Positions 9,150 through 16,925 of a stretch of 64,000 nt of DNA are shown piece after piece. A model generated the notes under the pieces. That model saw only the letters and a list, made by a program, of their open reading frames with translations, made no database searches and was not told the origin of the DNA. Each line of letters begins with the position of its first letter. Position 1 is the stretch's first letter. Source of the DNA: Woeseiaceae bacterium (GTDB lineage Bacteria; Pseudomonadota; Gammaproteobacteria; Steroidobacterales; Woeseiaceae); NCBI GenBank assembly GCA_021773075.1, contig JAJFKT010000030.1:176430-240429 (forward strand), read 5' to 3'. The position numbers and the translations under genes are program-made.

Positions 9150-9737
9150 ATGGACTTTAAGCAATTAGCAGTAATCGTATTTTCCGCCCTGCTCGCGACA
9201 GCGGCGTATTCAGGCGACAAACATCACGCGATCAAGGTTGAAGTCGAATCTGACGACGCGGACGGCATCATCAGCATGGTTCTCGACAGCGAGGAGCTCG
9301 GTTTCGATCTGCATGACATGCAGGTTGGCGAAAACCAGTCGGTCGTTGATAAGGAAGGCCGCGCCGTTCTGATTACGCGCACCGAAGACGGATATAGTTT
9401 TGACGTCGATGGGAAAACGATCGACATGCCAGCGTTTGATGGCCTGCATGAGGACATGACTTTCGTATCAGACGGAGCGTTCGCGAGAGACGTGGATGTC
9501 GATGTACGTGTTATAGGTTCGAGTTCCGGTGGGCATCACAGAATGTCACGGCACGCTATGCTCACAGAAGGCGGCATTATGATTTTCAGTGGCAAGGAAA
9601 TCGATGCGTCGACGCAACAGATTATTCGCGATGCGCTCGCCGCGTCAGGCCACGATGAGGTTAACTTTGTTGGTGGCCATGACGGCGGCCCGCATCAGGT
9701 TAAAGTGATTCGAGAGGTAGTCGAGGTTATCGACTAG
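9150..9737 (+). CDS. Secreted hypothetical protein
   Basis: About 195 residues from the ATG at 9150, preceded by GGGGACGAC; the longer reading from 9045 has no ribosome site and would bury the signal peptide. Residues 1-21 form a clear signal sequence (LAVIVFSALLATAAYSG). The mature part is acidic and histidine-rich: KHHAIKVEVESDD, SSGGHHRMSRHAM and GGHDGGPHQVKV. The His clusters and Asp runs suggest a metal-binding periplasmic protein, but no family was recognised. It lies alone between the flavoprotein and the acyl-CoA dehydrogenase operon. Confidence 0.65.
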   Translation: MDFKQLAVIVFSALLATAAYSGDKHHAIKVEVESDDADGIISMVLDSEELGFDLHDMQVGENQSVVDKEGRAVLITRTEDGYSFDVDGKTIDMPAFDGLHEDMTFVSDGAFARDVDVDVRVIGSSSGGHHRMSRHAMLTEGGIMIFSGKEIDASTQQIIRDALAASGHDEVNFVGGHDGGPHQVKVIREVVEVID

Positions 9738-9760
9738 TCCCGGAACTATTCCACTCTGCA

Positions 9761-9801
9761 CGCTATTGGTCGATACTGGGGATAATGTTCGACCAATAGC
9801 G
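9761..9801. promoter_or_regulatory. Perfect 13-bp inverted repeat ahead of the acyl-CoA dehydrogenase gene
   Basis: CGCTATTGGTCGA at 9761-9773 and its exact reverse complement TCGACCAATAGCG at 9789-9801 flank a 15-base spacer that contains GATAAT, a plausible -10 element. The right arm directly abuts the GGGAGTGGG ribosome site of the gene starting at 9812. It could be an operator that straddles the promoter, or an RNA hairpin controlling translation. Confidence 0.7.
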
Positions 9802-9811
9802 GGAGTGGGTA

Positions 9812-11029
9812 GTGGATTTCGAGTTTTCTCCGACAGTACAGGACCTGCGCCAGCGATTGCTCGCGTTCATGGACGAGTACGTCTATCCAAATGAAGTGCT
9901 TCACAAGAAGCAGGTCGACGACGGCGACCGCTGGGATCCACCGGCAATTGTTGGCGAACTGAAGGGCCGGGCGCAGAAGGCTGGCCTTTGGAATCTGTTC
10001 TTACCGAAAGAGTATGGTGAGTTCAGCCCTGGCCTGACGACACTGGAATATGCACCGCTGGCTGAGATTATGGGCCGCGTGCTCTGGGCGTCGGAGGTTT
10101 TCAATTGCAGTGCCCCCGACACCGGGAATATGGAGGTGTTGGCCAGGTATGGCGACGCACAGCAGCAGCAAGAGTGGCTTGTGCCTTTGCTGAATGGCGA
10201 AACTCGATCTGCATTTGCAATGACAGAACCAGCCGTTGCCTCGTCCGACGCGACCAACATACAAACCTCGATGGTCCGCGATGGCAACGACTATGTGATT
10301 AATGGGCACAAGTGGTACATCAGCGGTGCCTGTAATAGGCACACGAAGATCATGATTGTCATGGGCAAGACGGATCCGGATAGCGACAAGCGTTATGAAC
10401 AGCAATCCATGATTCTCGTACCAATGAACACCGAAGGCGTCACTGTCGTGCGGCCAATGACGGTATACGGTTTTGATGATGCGCCGGAGGGCCACGCCGA
10501 GGTTCTTTTCGAGAATGTGCGCGTACCGGTAACAAATCTGTTGCTCGGCGAAGGCCGTGGTTTCGAGATCGCGCAGGGTCGATTGGGACCTGGCCGTATT
10601 CACCACTGCATGCGGCTGGTCGGTGTCGCGCAACGAGCGCTCGAGTCGATGTGCGAACGCGCTGCTTCGCGCATCGCATTTGGCAAACCGTTGATCAAGC
10701 AGCAATCCGTTCGCGAAGATATCGCCCGATCTGCCTGTGATATCGAGCAAGCACGGTTACTGACACTCAAAGCGGCTGCCAGAATGGACGAGGGCGGCAA
10801 CAAGGCGGCAAAGGATCTGATTGCGATGATCAAAATCGTTGCCCCGAGCATGGCTTGTACGGTCATCGATCGCGCCATTCAGATTCACGGTGCGGGCGGC
10901 GTTAGTCAGGACTTTTTCCTGGCGCACGCTTATGCCTACGCACGCTCGGTTCGACTTGCAGATGGGCCGGATCAGGTTCACATGATGCAGCTTGGTCGCA
11001 ACCTTGCCGCAGCAGCGGCGAAGTTCTAA
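9812..11029 (+). CDS. Acyl-CoA dehydrogenase (ACAD10/11-like, LvaC-like)
   Basis: A 405-residue FAD-dependent acyl-CoA dehydrogenase with the N-terminal helical domain ([24 protein letters not shown]), the central FAD motif [16 protein letters not shown], and the C-terminal [35 protein letters not shown] block typical of the ACAD10/11 subgroup. It starts with GTG 9812 after GGGAGTGGG. The next gene encodes an APH-type kinase, the same partner that is fused to ACAD10/11 in animals and that in Pseudomonas levulinate catabolism (LvaA with LvaC) phosphorylates 4-hydroxyacyl-CoA before the dehydrogenase-like enzyme removes phosphate and makes the enoyl-CoA. The pair here probably degrades 4-hydroxy fatty acids or lactone-derived acids. 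Confidence 0.88.
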   Translation: MDFEFSPTVQDLRQRLLAFMDEYVYPNEVLHKKQVDDGDRWDPPAIVGELKGRAQKAGLWNLFLPKEYGEFSPGLTTLEYAPLAEIMGRVLWASEVFNCSAPDTGNMEVLARYGDAQQQQEWLVPLLNGETRSAFAMTEPAVASSDATNIQTSMVRDGNDYVINGHKWYISGACNRHTKIMIVMGKTDPDSDKRYEQQSMILVPMNTEGVTVVRPMTVYGFDDAPEGHAEVLFENVRVPVTNLLLGEGRGFEIAQGRLGPGRIHHCMRLVGVAQRALESMCERAASRIAFGKPLIKQQSVREDIARSACDIEQARLLTLKAAARMDEGGNKAAKDLIAMIKIVAPSMACTVIDRAIQIHGAGGVSQDFFLAHAYAYARSVRLADGPDQVHMMQLGRNLAAAAAKF

Positions 11030-11040
11030 AAGGATTGCGT

Positions 11041-12066
11041 GTGGAAACTGCAGTTGATTCATTGAACCTCGATGAGTTGGGCCCGTATCTAGAGGCGAAC
11101 GTCGAGGGATTCACAGGGCTGCAAAGTATCGACAAGTTTGCCGATGGCCAGTCCAATCCCACCTTCAAGGTCGTGGCGGAATCCGGTGAGTACGTTCTTC
11201 GGCGGCAGCCTCCTGGCAAGCTTCTTAAGTCAGCGCATGCCGTCGATCGTGAATATCGGGTTCTTGCGGCGCTTGCCGATACCGCGGTACCGGTCGCGCG
11301 TGTTTATCACCTTTGCGAGGACCGCGATGTCATCGGCTCGATGTTTTACGTTATGGAGTTTTGTGACGGACGAATATTTTGGGACGCGACGATACCGCAG
11401 GTTGCCAACGCTGAACGCACGGCCATCTACGATGAAATGAATCGAGTCCTGGCCGCGCTGCATCAAGTCAATGTTGATGATGTCGGTCTCAGTGATTTCG
11501 GCAAACCCGGTAGTTACTTTGAACGCCAGTACGATCGCTGGAGCAGTCAGTACCGCGCCTCGGAGTTGCGCCGTATTGAGCCGATGGAAACGCTGATTCA
11601 GTGGCTGGGCGAGCACCTTCCGAATGACGACGGACGCGTATCATTAGTGCACGGCGACTATCGTCTGGACAACATGATCTTCGCCGCCGCTGAGCCGAAA
11701 GTGATCGCTTTACTCGACTGGGAGCTGTCGACACTCGGGCACCCGTTCGCCGACGTCGGGTATCAGTGTATGCAATTGCGCATGCCGGCCCGCGTGGGCA
11801 ATATTTCGGGCCTGCAAGGCAAGGATCTCGGCGCTCTGGGAATTCCGACCGAGGAAGAGTACGTTGCGAAATATTGCGAACGTATGGGTATAGCCGGAAT
11901 CGACAACTTCAGCTTCTACGTCGCGTTCAGTTTCTTTCGACTTGCCGCGATCATTCAGGGCGTCGCAAAGCGTGCCGTGGATGGTAATGCTTCCAATAAG
12001 AACGCGGCGCAATTCGGTGGATTCGTTGAACCGATGGCCGGTCTGGCGCTTGAGGCTATCCAGTAG
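11041..12066 (+). CDS. APH-family phosphotransferase (4-hydroxyacyl-CoA kinase-like)
   Basis: About 341 residues with the aminoglycoside phosphotransferase/choline kinase fold: the nucleotide-binding region YVLRRQPPGKLLKSAHAVDREY, the catalytic loop VHGDYRLDN and the metal-binding LLDWELSTLGHPFADVGY. The GTG at 11041 follows AAAGGA at good spacing; TTG 11035 is the alternative. In this family context it is more likely a kinase for a hydroxylated acyl-CoA than for an antibiotic, because it starts 11 bases after an ACAD10/11-like dehydrogenase. The stop codon runs directly into the first REP palindrome. Confidence 0.85.
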   Translation: METAVDSLNLDELGPYLEANVEGFTGLQSIDKFADGQSNPTFKVVAESGEYVLRRQPPGKLLKSAHAVDREYRVLAALADTAVPVARVYHLCEDRDVIGSMFYVMEFCDGRIFWDATIPQVANAERTAIYDEMNRVLAALHQVNVDDVGLSDFGKPGSYFERQYDRWSSQYRASELRRIEPMETLIQWLGEHLPNDDGRVSLVHGDYRLDNMIFAAAEPKVIALLDWELSTLGHPFADVGYQCMQLRMPARVGNISGLQGKDLGALGIPTEEEYVAKYCERMGIAGIDNFSFYVAFSFFRLAAIIQGVAKRAVDGNASNKNAAQFGGFVEPMAGLALEAIQ

Positions 12067-12112
12067 GGGTCAGACCCCACTTTCTAGTTTATGGGGTCAG
12101 ACCCCACTTTCT
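12066..12112 (+). repeat. Two direct REP palindromes upstream of the RAYT gene
   Basis: GGGGTCAGACCCC occurs at 12066-12078 and again at 12093-12105, each followed by ACTTTCT, so two 20-bp copies are spaced 27 bp apart. Each is a perfect 6-bp palindrome around a single A. The first base of the first copy is the last base of the kinase stop codon. They are the presumed recognition elements of the adjacent REP-associated tyrosine transposase, and the hairpins may also terminate or stabilise the upstream transcript. Confidence 0.85.
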
Positions 12113-12174
12113 CGCAATGCGAAACACGCAAGTCTTGGCTAGCATGGGTTGCTTTGGCCCAAGAGGCCCGAGCA

Positions 12175-12870
12175 ATGCCCCGTCAACCTCGATACTTTTT
12201 GCCCGGCATTCCGCAGCACGTCATAACGAGAGGTGTTGACCGGCAAGCAACGTTCTTTGCAGCCGATGATTACGCCCTGTACAAGAACGCTCTGAAGAAG
12301 AATGCTGATCGCTATGGCTGTTCGATTCACGCCTACGTATTGATGACCAATCATGTGCACCTGCTGCTGACACCGGACACGGAACGATCAGTCCCTCAAA
12401 CGATTCAGGGCATGGGCCGCGACTACGTTCAACGCATCAATCGACAGTACGATCGAACCGGCACCTTGTGGGAAGGGCGATATAGAGCGTGCCTGGTCCA
12501 AGATGACTTGTATCTTCTGCATTGTCAGCGCTACATCGAACTCAATCCGGTTCGGGCCGGGATGGTGCCCGATCCGTCTGACTACCCGCACAGCAGCTAT
12601 CAACACAATGCACTGGGCCGGCACGACCCGGTGATTTCACCGCATGCGTCATACATCGAATTGAGCGACACTGACTCCGTGCGTCGTCGGCGCTATCGCG
12701 GCTTATTCGAATCGGAGTTGAACCGGGACCTCATGGACGAGATTCGAAAGACAACCAACGCCTGCCGGGTCCTGGGAAACAAGACATTCACCGAAGACAT
12801 TGAAGCTATGCTCGGTCGCCGCGTACGCCCGGCCAAGATCGGCAGGCCGCGCAAAACACCCGCCCTCTAA
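12175..12870 (+). CDS. REP-associated tyrosine transposase (RAYT, Y1_Tnp family)
   Basis: About 231 residues from ATG 12175. The IS200/IS605-like Y1 domain is complete: MPRQPRYFLPGIPQHVITRG at the N-terminus, the HUH motif in MTNHVHLLLTP, and the catalytic-tyrosine helix region DLYLLHCQRYIELNPVRAGM. The C-terminus is basic with a GRPRKTPAL end. RAYTs are single-copy, domesticated-looking relatives of IS200 transposases that recognise REP palindromes, and matching palindromes lie immediately upstream and, degenerate and inverted, immediately downstream. The stop codon overlaps the cobQ stop on the other strand. Nothing suggests inactivation. Confidence 0.92.
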   Translation: MPRQPRYFLPGIPQHVITRGVDRQATFFAADDYALYKNALKKNADRYGCSIHAYVLMTNHVHLLLTPDTERSVPQTIQGMGRDYVQRINRQYDRTGTLWEGRYRACLVQDDLYLLHCQRYIELNPVRAGMVPDPSDYPHSSYQHNALGRHDPVISPHASYIELSDTDSVRRRRYRGLFESELNRDLMDEIRKTTNACRVLGNKTFTEDIEAMLGRRVRPAKIGRPRKTPAL

Positions 12871-12887
12871 AAGTGCGGTTCGACCCC
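12867..12887 (-). repeat. Degenerate inverted REP-like copy that encodes the CobQ C-terminus
   Basis: On the minus strand GGGGTCGAACCGCACTTT followed by TAG aligns with the upstream REP unit (GGGGTCAGACCCCACTTTCTAG) with a few mismatches and one missing base. It lies at the 3' border of the RAYT gene in inverted orientation relative to the two upstream copies. It supplies the last CobQ codons (GVEPHF) and its stop. Confidence 0.6.
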
Positions 12888-14345
12888 TATTTCCGCGATA
12901 GCAAAGAGTGCGTCAATGTCGAGTGCCAAATCAATTCCATCGGCAAGTTCGTCAAGGGCCGTTTGCACCGTTCTGTTGTAATCGCCTGGCGCAGTCCGAC
13001 TGCCCAGAGCCGCGAGAAAAGATCCCCGGTATGAATCACTCGTCATCAGTCCATGCAAATAGGTACCTTGCACATTGCCGGCAGCGTTTCGAGCACCTTC
13101 GGGCCTGCCGTTTAGAGTTAGCATTGGATGCTGGCAATCTGCGCCGCGGGTTTCGCCGACATGAATCTCATAGGCGAAAATCTCACACTTCGTTTGCGCA
13201 TCAGTTGCGGTTACCGGTCGTACCGTTTTGTCTGTCGTCATACGAGTCTCAACGTCAAGCAAACCCAGCCCGACTTGCCGCCCGGAAAAGCCATCGCTAC
13301 CGATCTCGTCGATGATCGAATTGCCGAGCATTTGGTAGCCGCCGCATAAACCCAGCACGCGCCCGCCTTGCCGGGCGTGTGCAATGATGTCGTGGTCCCA
13401 GCCCTGTTCTCGCAAGAACTGCAAATCACCCAATGTGGATTTTGTTCCGAACAAAATAATGAGGTCGGCATCGCGTGGTAGCGGCTGACCGGGTGGCACA
13501 AACTCGAAATCGACACCGGGCTCAAGGCGCAGCGGGTCCGCGTCATCGAAATTGGCCATTCGCGATAGCATCGGGGCAATAATTCGGATGGGTCGTTGTT
13601 GCGAGGCGGTGTCGTGCAGGACTGAAACCGCGTCTTCAGCAGGAAGTCTCGCCGCTGCCGAAAGCCAGGGGATAACACCGAAGCATGGCCAGTTCGTGCG
13701 AGCCTCGATCTCTTTGATTCCGTCGTCAAACAGTGAAACGTCACCGCGAAATTTATTGACAGCAAAGCCGCGAATCATCGCGGCGTCATTAGCTGTTATG
13801 ACGTTCTGCGTCCCAACGATGCTTGCTATGACACCCCCACGTTCGATGTCGCCCAATAAGCAAACCGGTACGCCCGCCGCGCGTGCAAACCCCATATTCG
13901 CGATATCGCGCTGCCGCAGATTAATCTCGGCCGGACTCCCGGCGCCCTCGACAATAATCAGATCATTGTTTGTTGCGAGCCTGGTAAAACTCTCCTGCAC
14001 TTTGGGTAGTAGCGAGTCGCGGTTGCCGATGAAATGGCTGGCCTCCATGGACGAAAAAGGCTTTCCATGGACAATCACCTGTGAAACGCGGTCAGTCTCC
14101 GGTTTCAACAGGACAGGATTGTGATCCACGATTGGCGCGACTCCCGCGGCCAGTGCCTGCAAGGCCTGCGCTCTGCCGATCTCGCCGCCGGACGTGCAGA
14201 CAGCAGCGTTATTCGACATGTTTTGTGGCTTGAAGGGGGCAACCCGCAGTCCGCGACGTCTGGCTATTCGGCACAGGCCGGCGACGATCAACGACTTTCC
14301 GACATCGGATCCGGTGCCCTGAATCATCAAGGCGCGGGCTGTCAA
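12867..14345 (-). CDS. cobQ: Cobyric acid synthase CobQ/CbiP
   Basis: A 492-residue enzyme that amidates four carboxylates of adenosyl-cobyrinate diamide with glutamine and ATP. The N-terminal dethiobiotin-synthetase-like domain carries MIQGTGSDVGKSLIVAGLCR and FKPQNMSNNA. The C-terminal glutamine amidotransferase domain carries the nucleophile in VLGLCGGYQMLGN and the histidine in GTYLHGLM. It overlaps the upstream btuD-like gene by 4 bases (ATGA) and is the last gene of the riboswitch-led operon. Its final residues are encoded by a REP-like sequence beside the RAYT gene. No other corrin biosynthesis genes are present here, so the operon combines uptake with one late salvage or assembly step. 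Confidence 0.95.
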   Translation of the reverse strand: MTARALMIQGTGSDVGKSLIVAGLCRIARRRGLRVAPFKPQNMSNNAAVCTSGGEIGRAQALQALAAGVAPIVDHNPVLLKPETDRVSQVIVHGKPFSSMEASHFIGNRDSLLPKVQESFTRLATNNDLIIVEGAGSPAEINLRQRDIANMGFARAAGVPVCLLGDIERGGVIASIVGTQNVITANDAAMIRGFAVNKFRGDVSLFDDGIKEIEARTNWPCFGVIPWLSAAARLPAEDAVSVLHDTASQQRPIRIIAPMLSRMANFDDADPLRLEPGVDFEFVPPGQPLPRDADLIILFGTKSTLGDLQFLREQGWDHDIIAHARQGGRVLGLCGGYQMLGNSIIDEIGSDGFSGRQVGLGLLDVETRMTTDKTVRPVTATDAQTKCEIFAYEIHVGETRGADCQHPMLTLNGRPEGARNAAGNVQGTYLHGLMTSDSYRGSFLAALGSRTAPGDYNRTVQTALDELADGIDLALDIDALFAIAEIGVEPHF

Positions 14346-15115
14346 ACGACATCCTCAATGCGGACCTCGAAACCCTGTTCTCCTGCTCTGATGCGCGCTT
14401 TGACGCTGTAGACTTGCGCCATCATTTCGGAGCTTAGTGTTTCGGCTGGCGGGCCATCGGCGACGATGCGGCCGTCCCGCATCCAGATGAGTCGATCGGC
14501 AATGCGTGCGGCGAGTGCAACCTCATGCAGCACGACCAGAGCACCACCACCGCTGCTGACGAATCGACTGAGTAGTTCGGCCATAAGCAACTGGTGCAGC
14601 GGATCAAGTGCCGCCACCGGCTCGTCGGCAATAAGTAGTGGTGTACTTGCAGCAATGGCTCGGGCGAAATGCACGCGTGCGATTTCGCCACCGGACAAGC
14701 TGTCGGTGTTGCGCTCAGCGAGCGAAGTCAGGTCGCAGGACTCGATGGCATTCTCGACTGCCGCTGCATCGATATCGCTCAGCTTCCCCAACGCGGCACC
14801 ATGGGCAAATCGACCCAGCGAAATAACACCGCGAACGGTGATCGGCCAGGCCAGCGGTCGAATTTGTGGCAGATAAGACAGGTGTCGTGCGCGCGTGCTC
14901 GGCGACATCGAAGTACAGTCTTCTTCGTTGAGGCTGACTGAACCACTTGTCATCGGCGTAAGCCCCATTATTGCGCGTAGCAAAGACGTCTTGCCCGCAC
15001 CGTTGGGGCCGAGAATGGCGACCAGTTCACCAGGCGCCAGGTTGAACGAAGCACTTTTGACCAATGGAATATCTGCAGCAAAGACTGAAACATCCTGCGC
15101 GATCAACTTAGTCAT
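14342..15115 (-). CDS. btuD: Cobalamin ABC transporter ATP-binding protein (BtuD-like)
   Basis: A 257-residue ABC ATPase of the FecE/BtuD type. Walker A is GPNGAGKTSL, the signature is LSGGEIARVHFARAI, Walker B is LLIADEPVAALDP, and the H-loop region is VVLHEVALAA. It energises transfer of cobalamin through the BtuC permease into the cytoplasm. It overlaps btuC by 8 bases and cobQ by 4, consistent with one polycistronic mRNA. Assignment to vitamin B12 rather than siderophore rests on the riboswitch and on cobQ in the operon. Confidence 0.9.
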   Translation of the reverse strand: MTKLIAQDVSVFAADIPLVKSASFNLAPGELVAILGPNGAGKTSLLRAIMGLTPMTSGSVSLNEEDCTSMSPSTRARHLSYLPQIRPLAWPITVRGVISLGRFAHGAALGKLSDIDAAAVENAIESCDLTSLAERNTDSLSGGEIARVHFARAIAASTPLLIADEPVAALDPLHQLLMAELLSRFVSSGGGALVVLHEVALAARIADRLIWMRDGRIVADGPPAETLSSEMMAQVYSVKARIRAGEQGFEVRIEDVV

Positions 15116-16097
15116 AGGTAACCCGCCTTCGCATCGCGATCCATGCGAATGCCGGGGCGCCGATTAACGCGGCCACAACACCGAGCTTGAGTTCGGACGT
15201 TGTCGGCAATAAGCGTACGCCAATATCAGCGACAACAAGAATGATTCCAGCAAGTAACGCGCTGGGCAGCAAACTGCGAGCCGGGTCATGCTGTACCAAG
15301 GGTCGCACGAGATGCGGCGCGACAATGCCAACAAATCCGATAGCTCCTGCCAATGCGACCGAAGCTCCCGTGGCAAGGCCTGCCCCAAGAACCACTGCGA
15401 TTCTCTGCCTGCGAAGGTTCAGACCTATACCACTCGCCGCCTCTTCGCCGAGGGTGAGCGCAGATAGTCCACGTCGCGTTAGGAAAAGAATGGCCAGACC
15501 GGCGATGATAAATGGCATCGCGATTTGCAAGTCTTCAAAACTTCGGTTTGCTACCGACCCCAGCAGCCAGTTGATCATGTCCGACAAAGAAAAAGGATTC
15601 GGTGCGAGATTGAGCAGCAGCGACATCGCCGCCGCAGAAAAACTGGAAAGACCAACGCCCAGAAGAATTAATGTGACTACTGACTTGACGTGTATGGCGG
15701 CAACCGCCAGCAGCGTGGTTGCGAATAGCGCACCCGCAATCGCGTAGATCGGTAGCAGGAACGCCGACCCCGCCGCAAAGCCATAATAGAGCGCGAAAGT
15801 GGCGAACAGTGATGATGTCGCCGTGACACCGAGTACTCCGGGCTCAGCCAACGGGTTACGTAGCAAGCCTTGCAATGCCGCACCGCTCGCGCCCAGTGCG
15901 GAACCAACTACAAACGCAGCCAAGGCGCGCGGCAGCCTTATCTGCCATACGACAATATTGTCGCCGGGGCTCGACTGGCCGAGCAGTGAGGCAATAACGC
16001 GCGAGAACTCCATCGGTGTAGAACCCAGCATGCAAGCGGCGGCGATAGAGAGCAGCGCGGCAAGAAAAAGCCACAGGTTTAAATGACTTATCTTCAC
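15108..16097 (-). CDS. btuC: Cobalamin ABC transporter permease (BtuC-like, FecCD family)
   Basis: A 329-residue FecCD-family permease with about ten transmembrane segments. Recognisable blocks are RLPRALAAFVVGSALGASGA, GLLRNPLAEPGVLGVT, GFVGIVAPHLVRPLVQHD and the C-terminal ATSELKLGV-like LPTTSELKLGVVAALIGAP. It forms the inner-membrane channel with the BtuD ATPase. It overlaps btuF by 4 bases (ATGA). Confidence 0.92.
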   Translation of the reverse strand: MKISHLNLWLFLAALLSIAAACMLGSTPMEFSRVIASLLGQSSPGDNIVVWQIRLPRALAAFVVGSALGASGAALQGLLRNPLAEPGVLGVTATSSLFATFALYYGFAAGSAFLLPIYAIAGALFATTLLAVAAIHVKSVVTLILLGVGLSSFSAAAMSLLLNLAPNPFSLSDMINWLLGSVANRSFEDLQIAMPFIIAGLAILFLTRRGLSALTLGEEAASGIGLNLRRQRIAVVLGAGLATGASVALAGAIGFVGIVAPHLVRPLVQHDPARSLLPSALLAGIILVVADIGVRLLPTTSELKLGVVAALIGAPAFAWIAMRRRVTYD

Positions 16098-16921
16098 TGC
16101 GGGGTCCTGGATCGGGATAATTCAGCTAATGATTCAACCGCATCGAGTAGAAACCATCCGCCGCACGCGGTCCAAGCGCCCTGTATCGAGACGGTCGGTC
16201 GCTCGCTGATTTGTAGTTTCGCGATCGGATGGCGCATCGGACTCCACATTGCCGGACGCTTGGTTTCGGCATGAAAGAATGCGGCGACGACGACGTCGGG
16301 TCGCTCGTAGGCCAGGCGTTCAAGCGGTATCGATCGCCAGCCTTCCAACTCCTGAAAATTACTCAGCCCGGCCGCCACCAGCATTTCGTGCACCAAGGTA
16401 CCCGGGCCGCTGGTTACACCGGTCGGCGTCATATAGAGGGCGCTTTTTGAGTCTTTTCCTGCAACCAGCCCAAGCAAGCGCCGGTCGAAATCAGCGATCA
16501 CATCGGCGCCGCGTTGTGGCACGCCAAGACTGTGTGCGAGGCTACGCACAGTATCGCGGATACCCGCGATACTGTTGCCGTACGGTACCTGAATCACTTG
16601 CACTCCGGCGCGCTCAAAAAACTTCGTGGCGTGCGGGCCACCGCCGTATGAGCGGACGATGAGCCCGGGCTCGATCGTTAGCACATCCTCGGCGACTGGC
16701 CTGACTTTGGGCAAACCGGTAGCCGCTGCGCGCATGTAGGAAAAATCCCGCTCTGCGTCGGGAGAAAGTGCGAGGATTCTATCCGGCGGCAGCAACTTCA
16801 GAACGAATTGATCAGCACAGAAATCGAGACTGACAACTCGGTTTGCAATTTCATTTGCGCTCAAGTTCGTGCCGCCGATCGCCGTGATCAGCAAGCCCGC
16901 CGTTAGTGCTCGCAGGAACAT
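16094..16921 (-). CDS. btuF: Periplasmic cobalamin-binding protein (BtuF-like)
   Basis: A 275-residue substrate-binding protein of the helical-backbone type (cluster A): signal peptide in residues 1-22 (FLRALTAGLLITAIGGTNLSA), then NRVVSLDFCADQFVLKLLPP at the start of the mature chain and VEPGLIVRSYG-like VLTIEPGLIVRSYGGGPHAT. It captures corrinoid in the periplasm and delivers it to BtuCD. It lies 4 bases after the btuB stop in the riboswitch-led operon. Confidence 0.85.
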   Translation of the reverse strand: MFLRALTAGLLITAIGGTNLSANEIANRVVSLDFCADQFVLKLLPPDRILALSPDAERDFSYMRAAATGLPKVRPVAEDVLTIEPGLIVRSYGGGPHATKFFERAGVQVIQVPYGNSIAGIRDTVRSLAHSLGVPQRGADVIADFDRRLLGLVAGKDSKSALYMTPTGVTSGPGTLVHEMLVAAGLSNFQELEGWRSIPLERLAYERPDVVVAAFFHAETKRPAMWSPMRHPIAKLQISERPTVSIQGAWTACGGWFLLDAVESLAELSRSRTPQ

Positions 16922-16925
16922 CGAT

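Noticed and set aside
11041..12066. Aminoglycoside resistance gene
   Set aside because: The APH fold is shared with other kinases; coupling to an ACAD10/11-like dehydrogenase points to acyl-CoA metabolism.
12066..12112. Short CRISPR array
   Set aside because: Only two palindromic units 27 bases apart with no spacer-like variation and no cas gene; the RAYT gene next to them explains them as REP elements.
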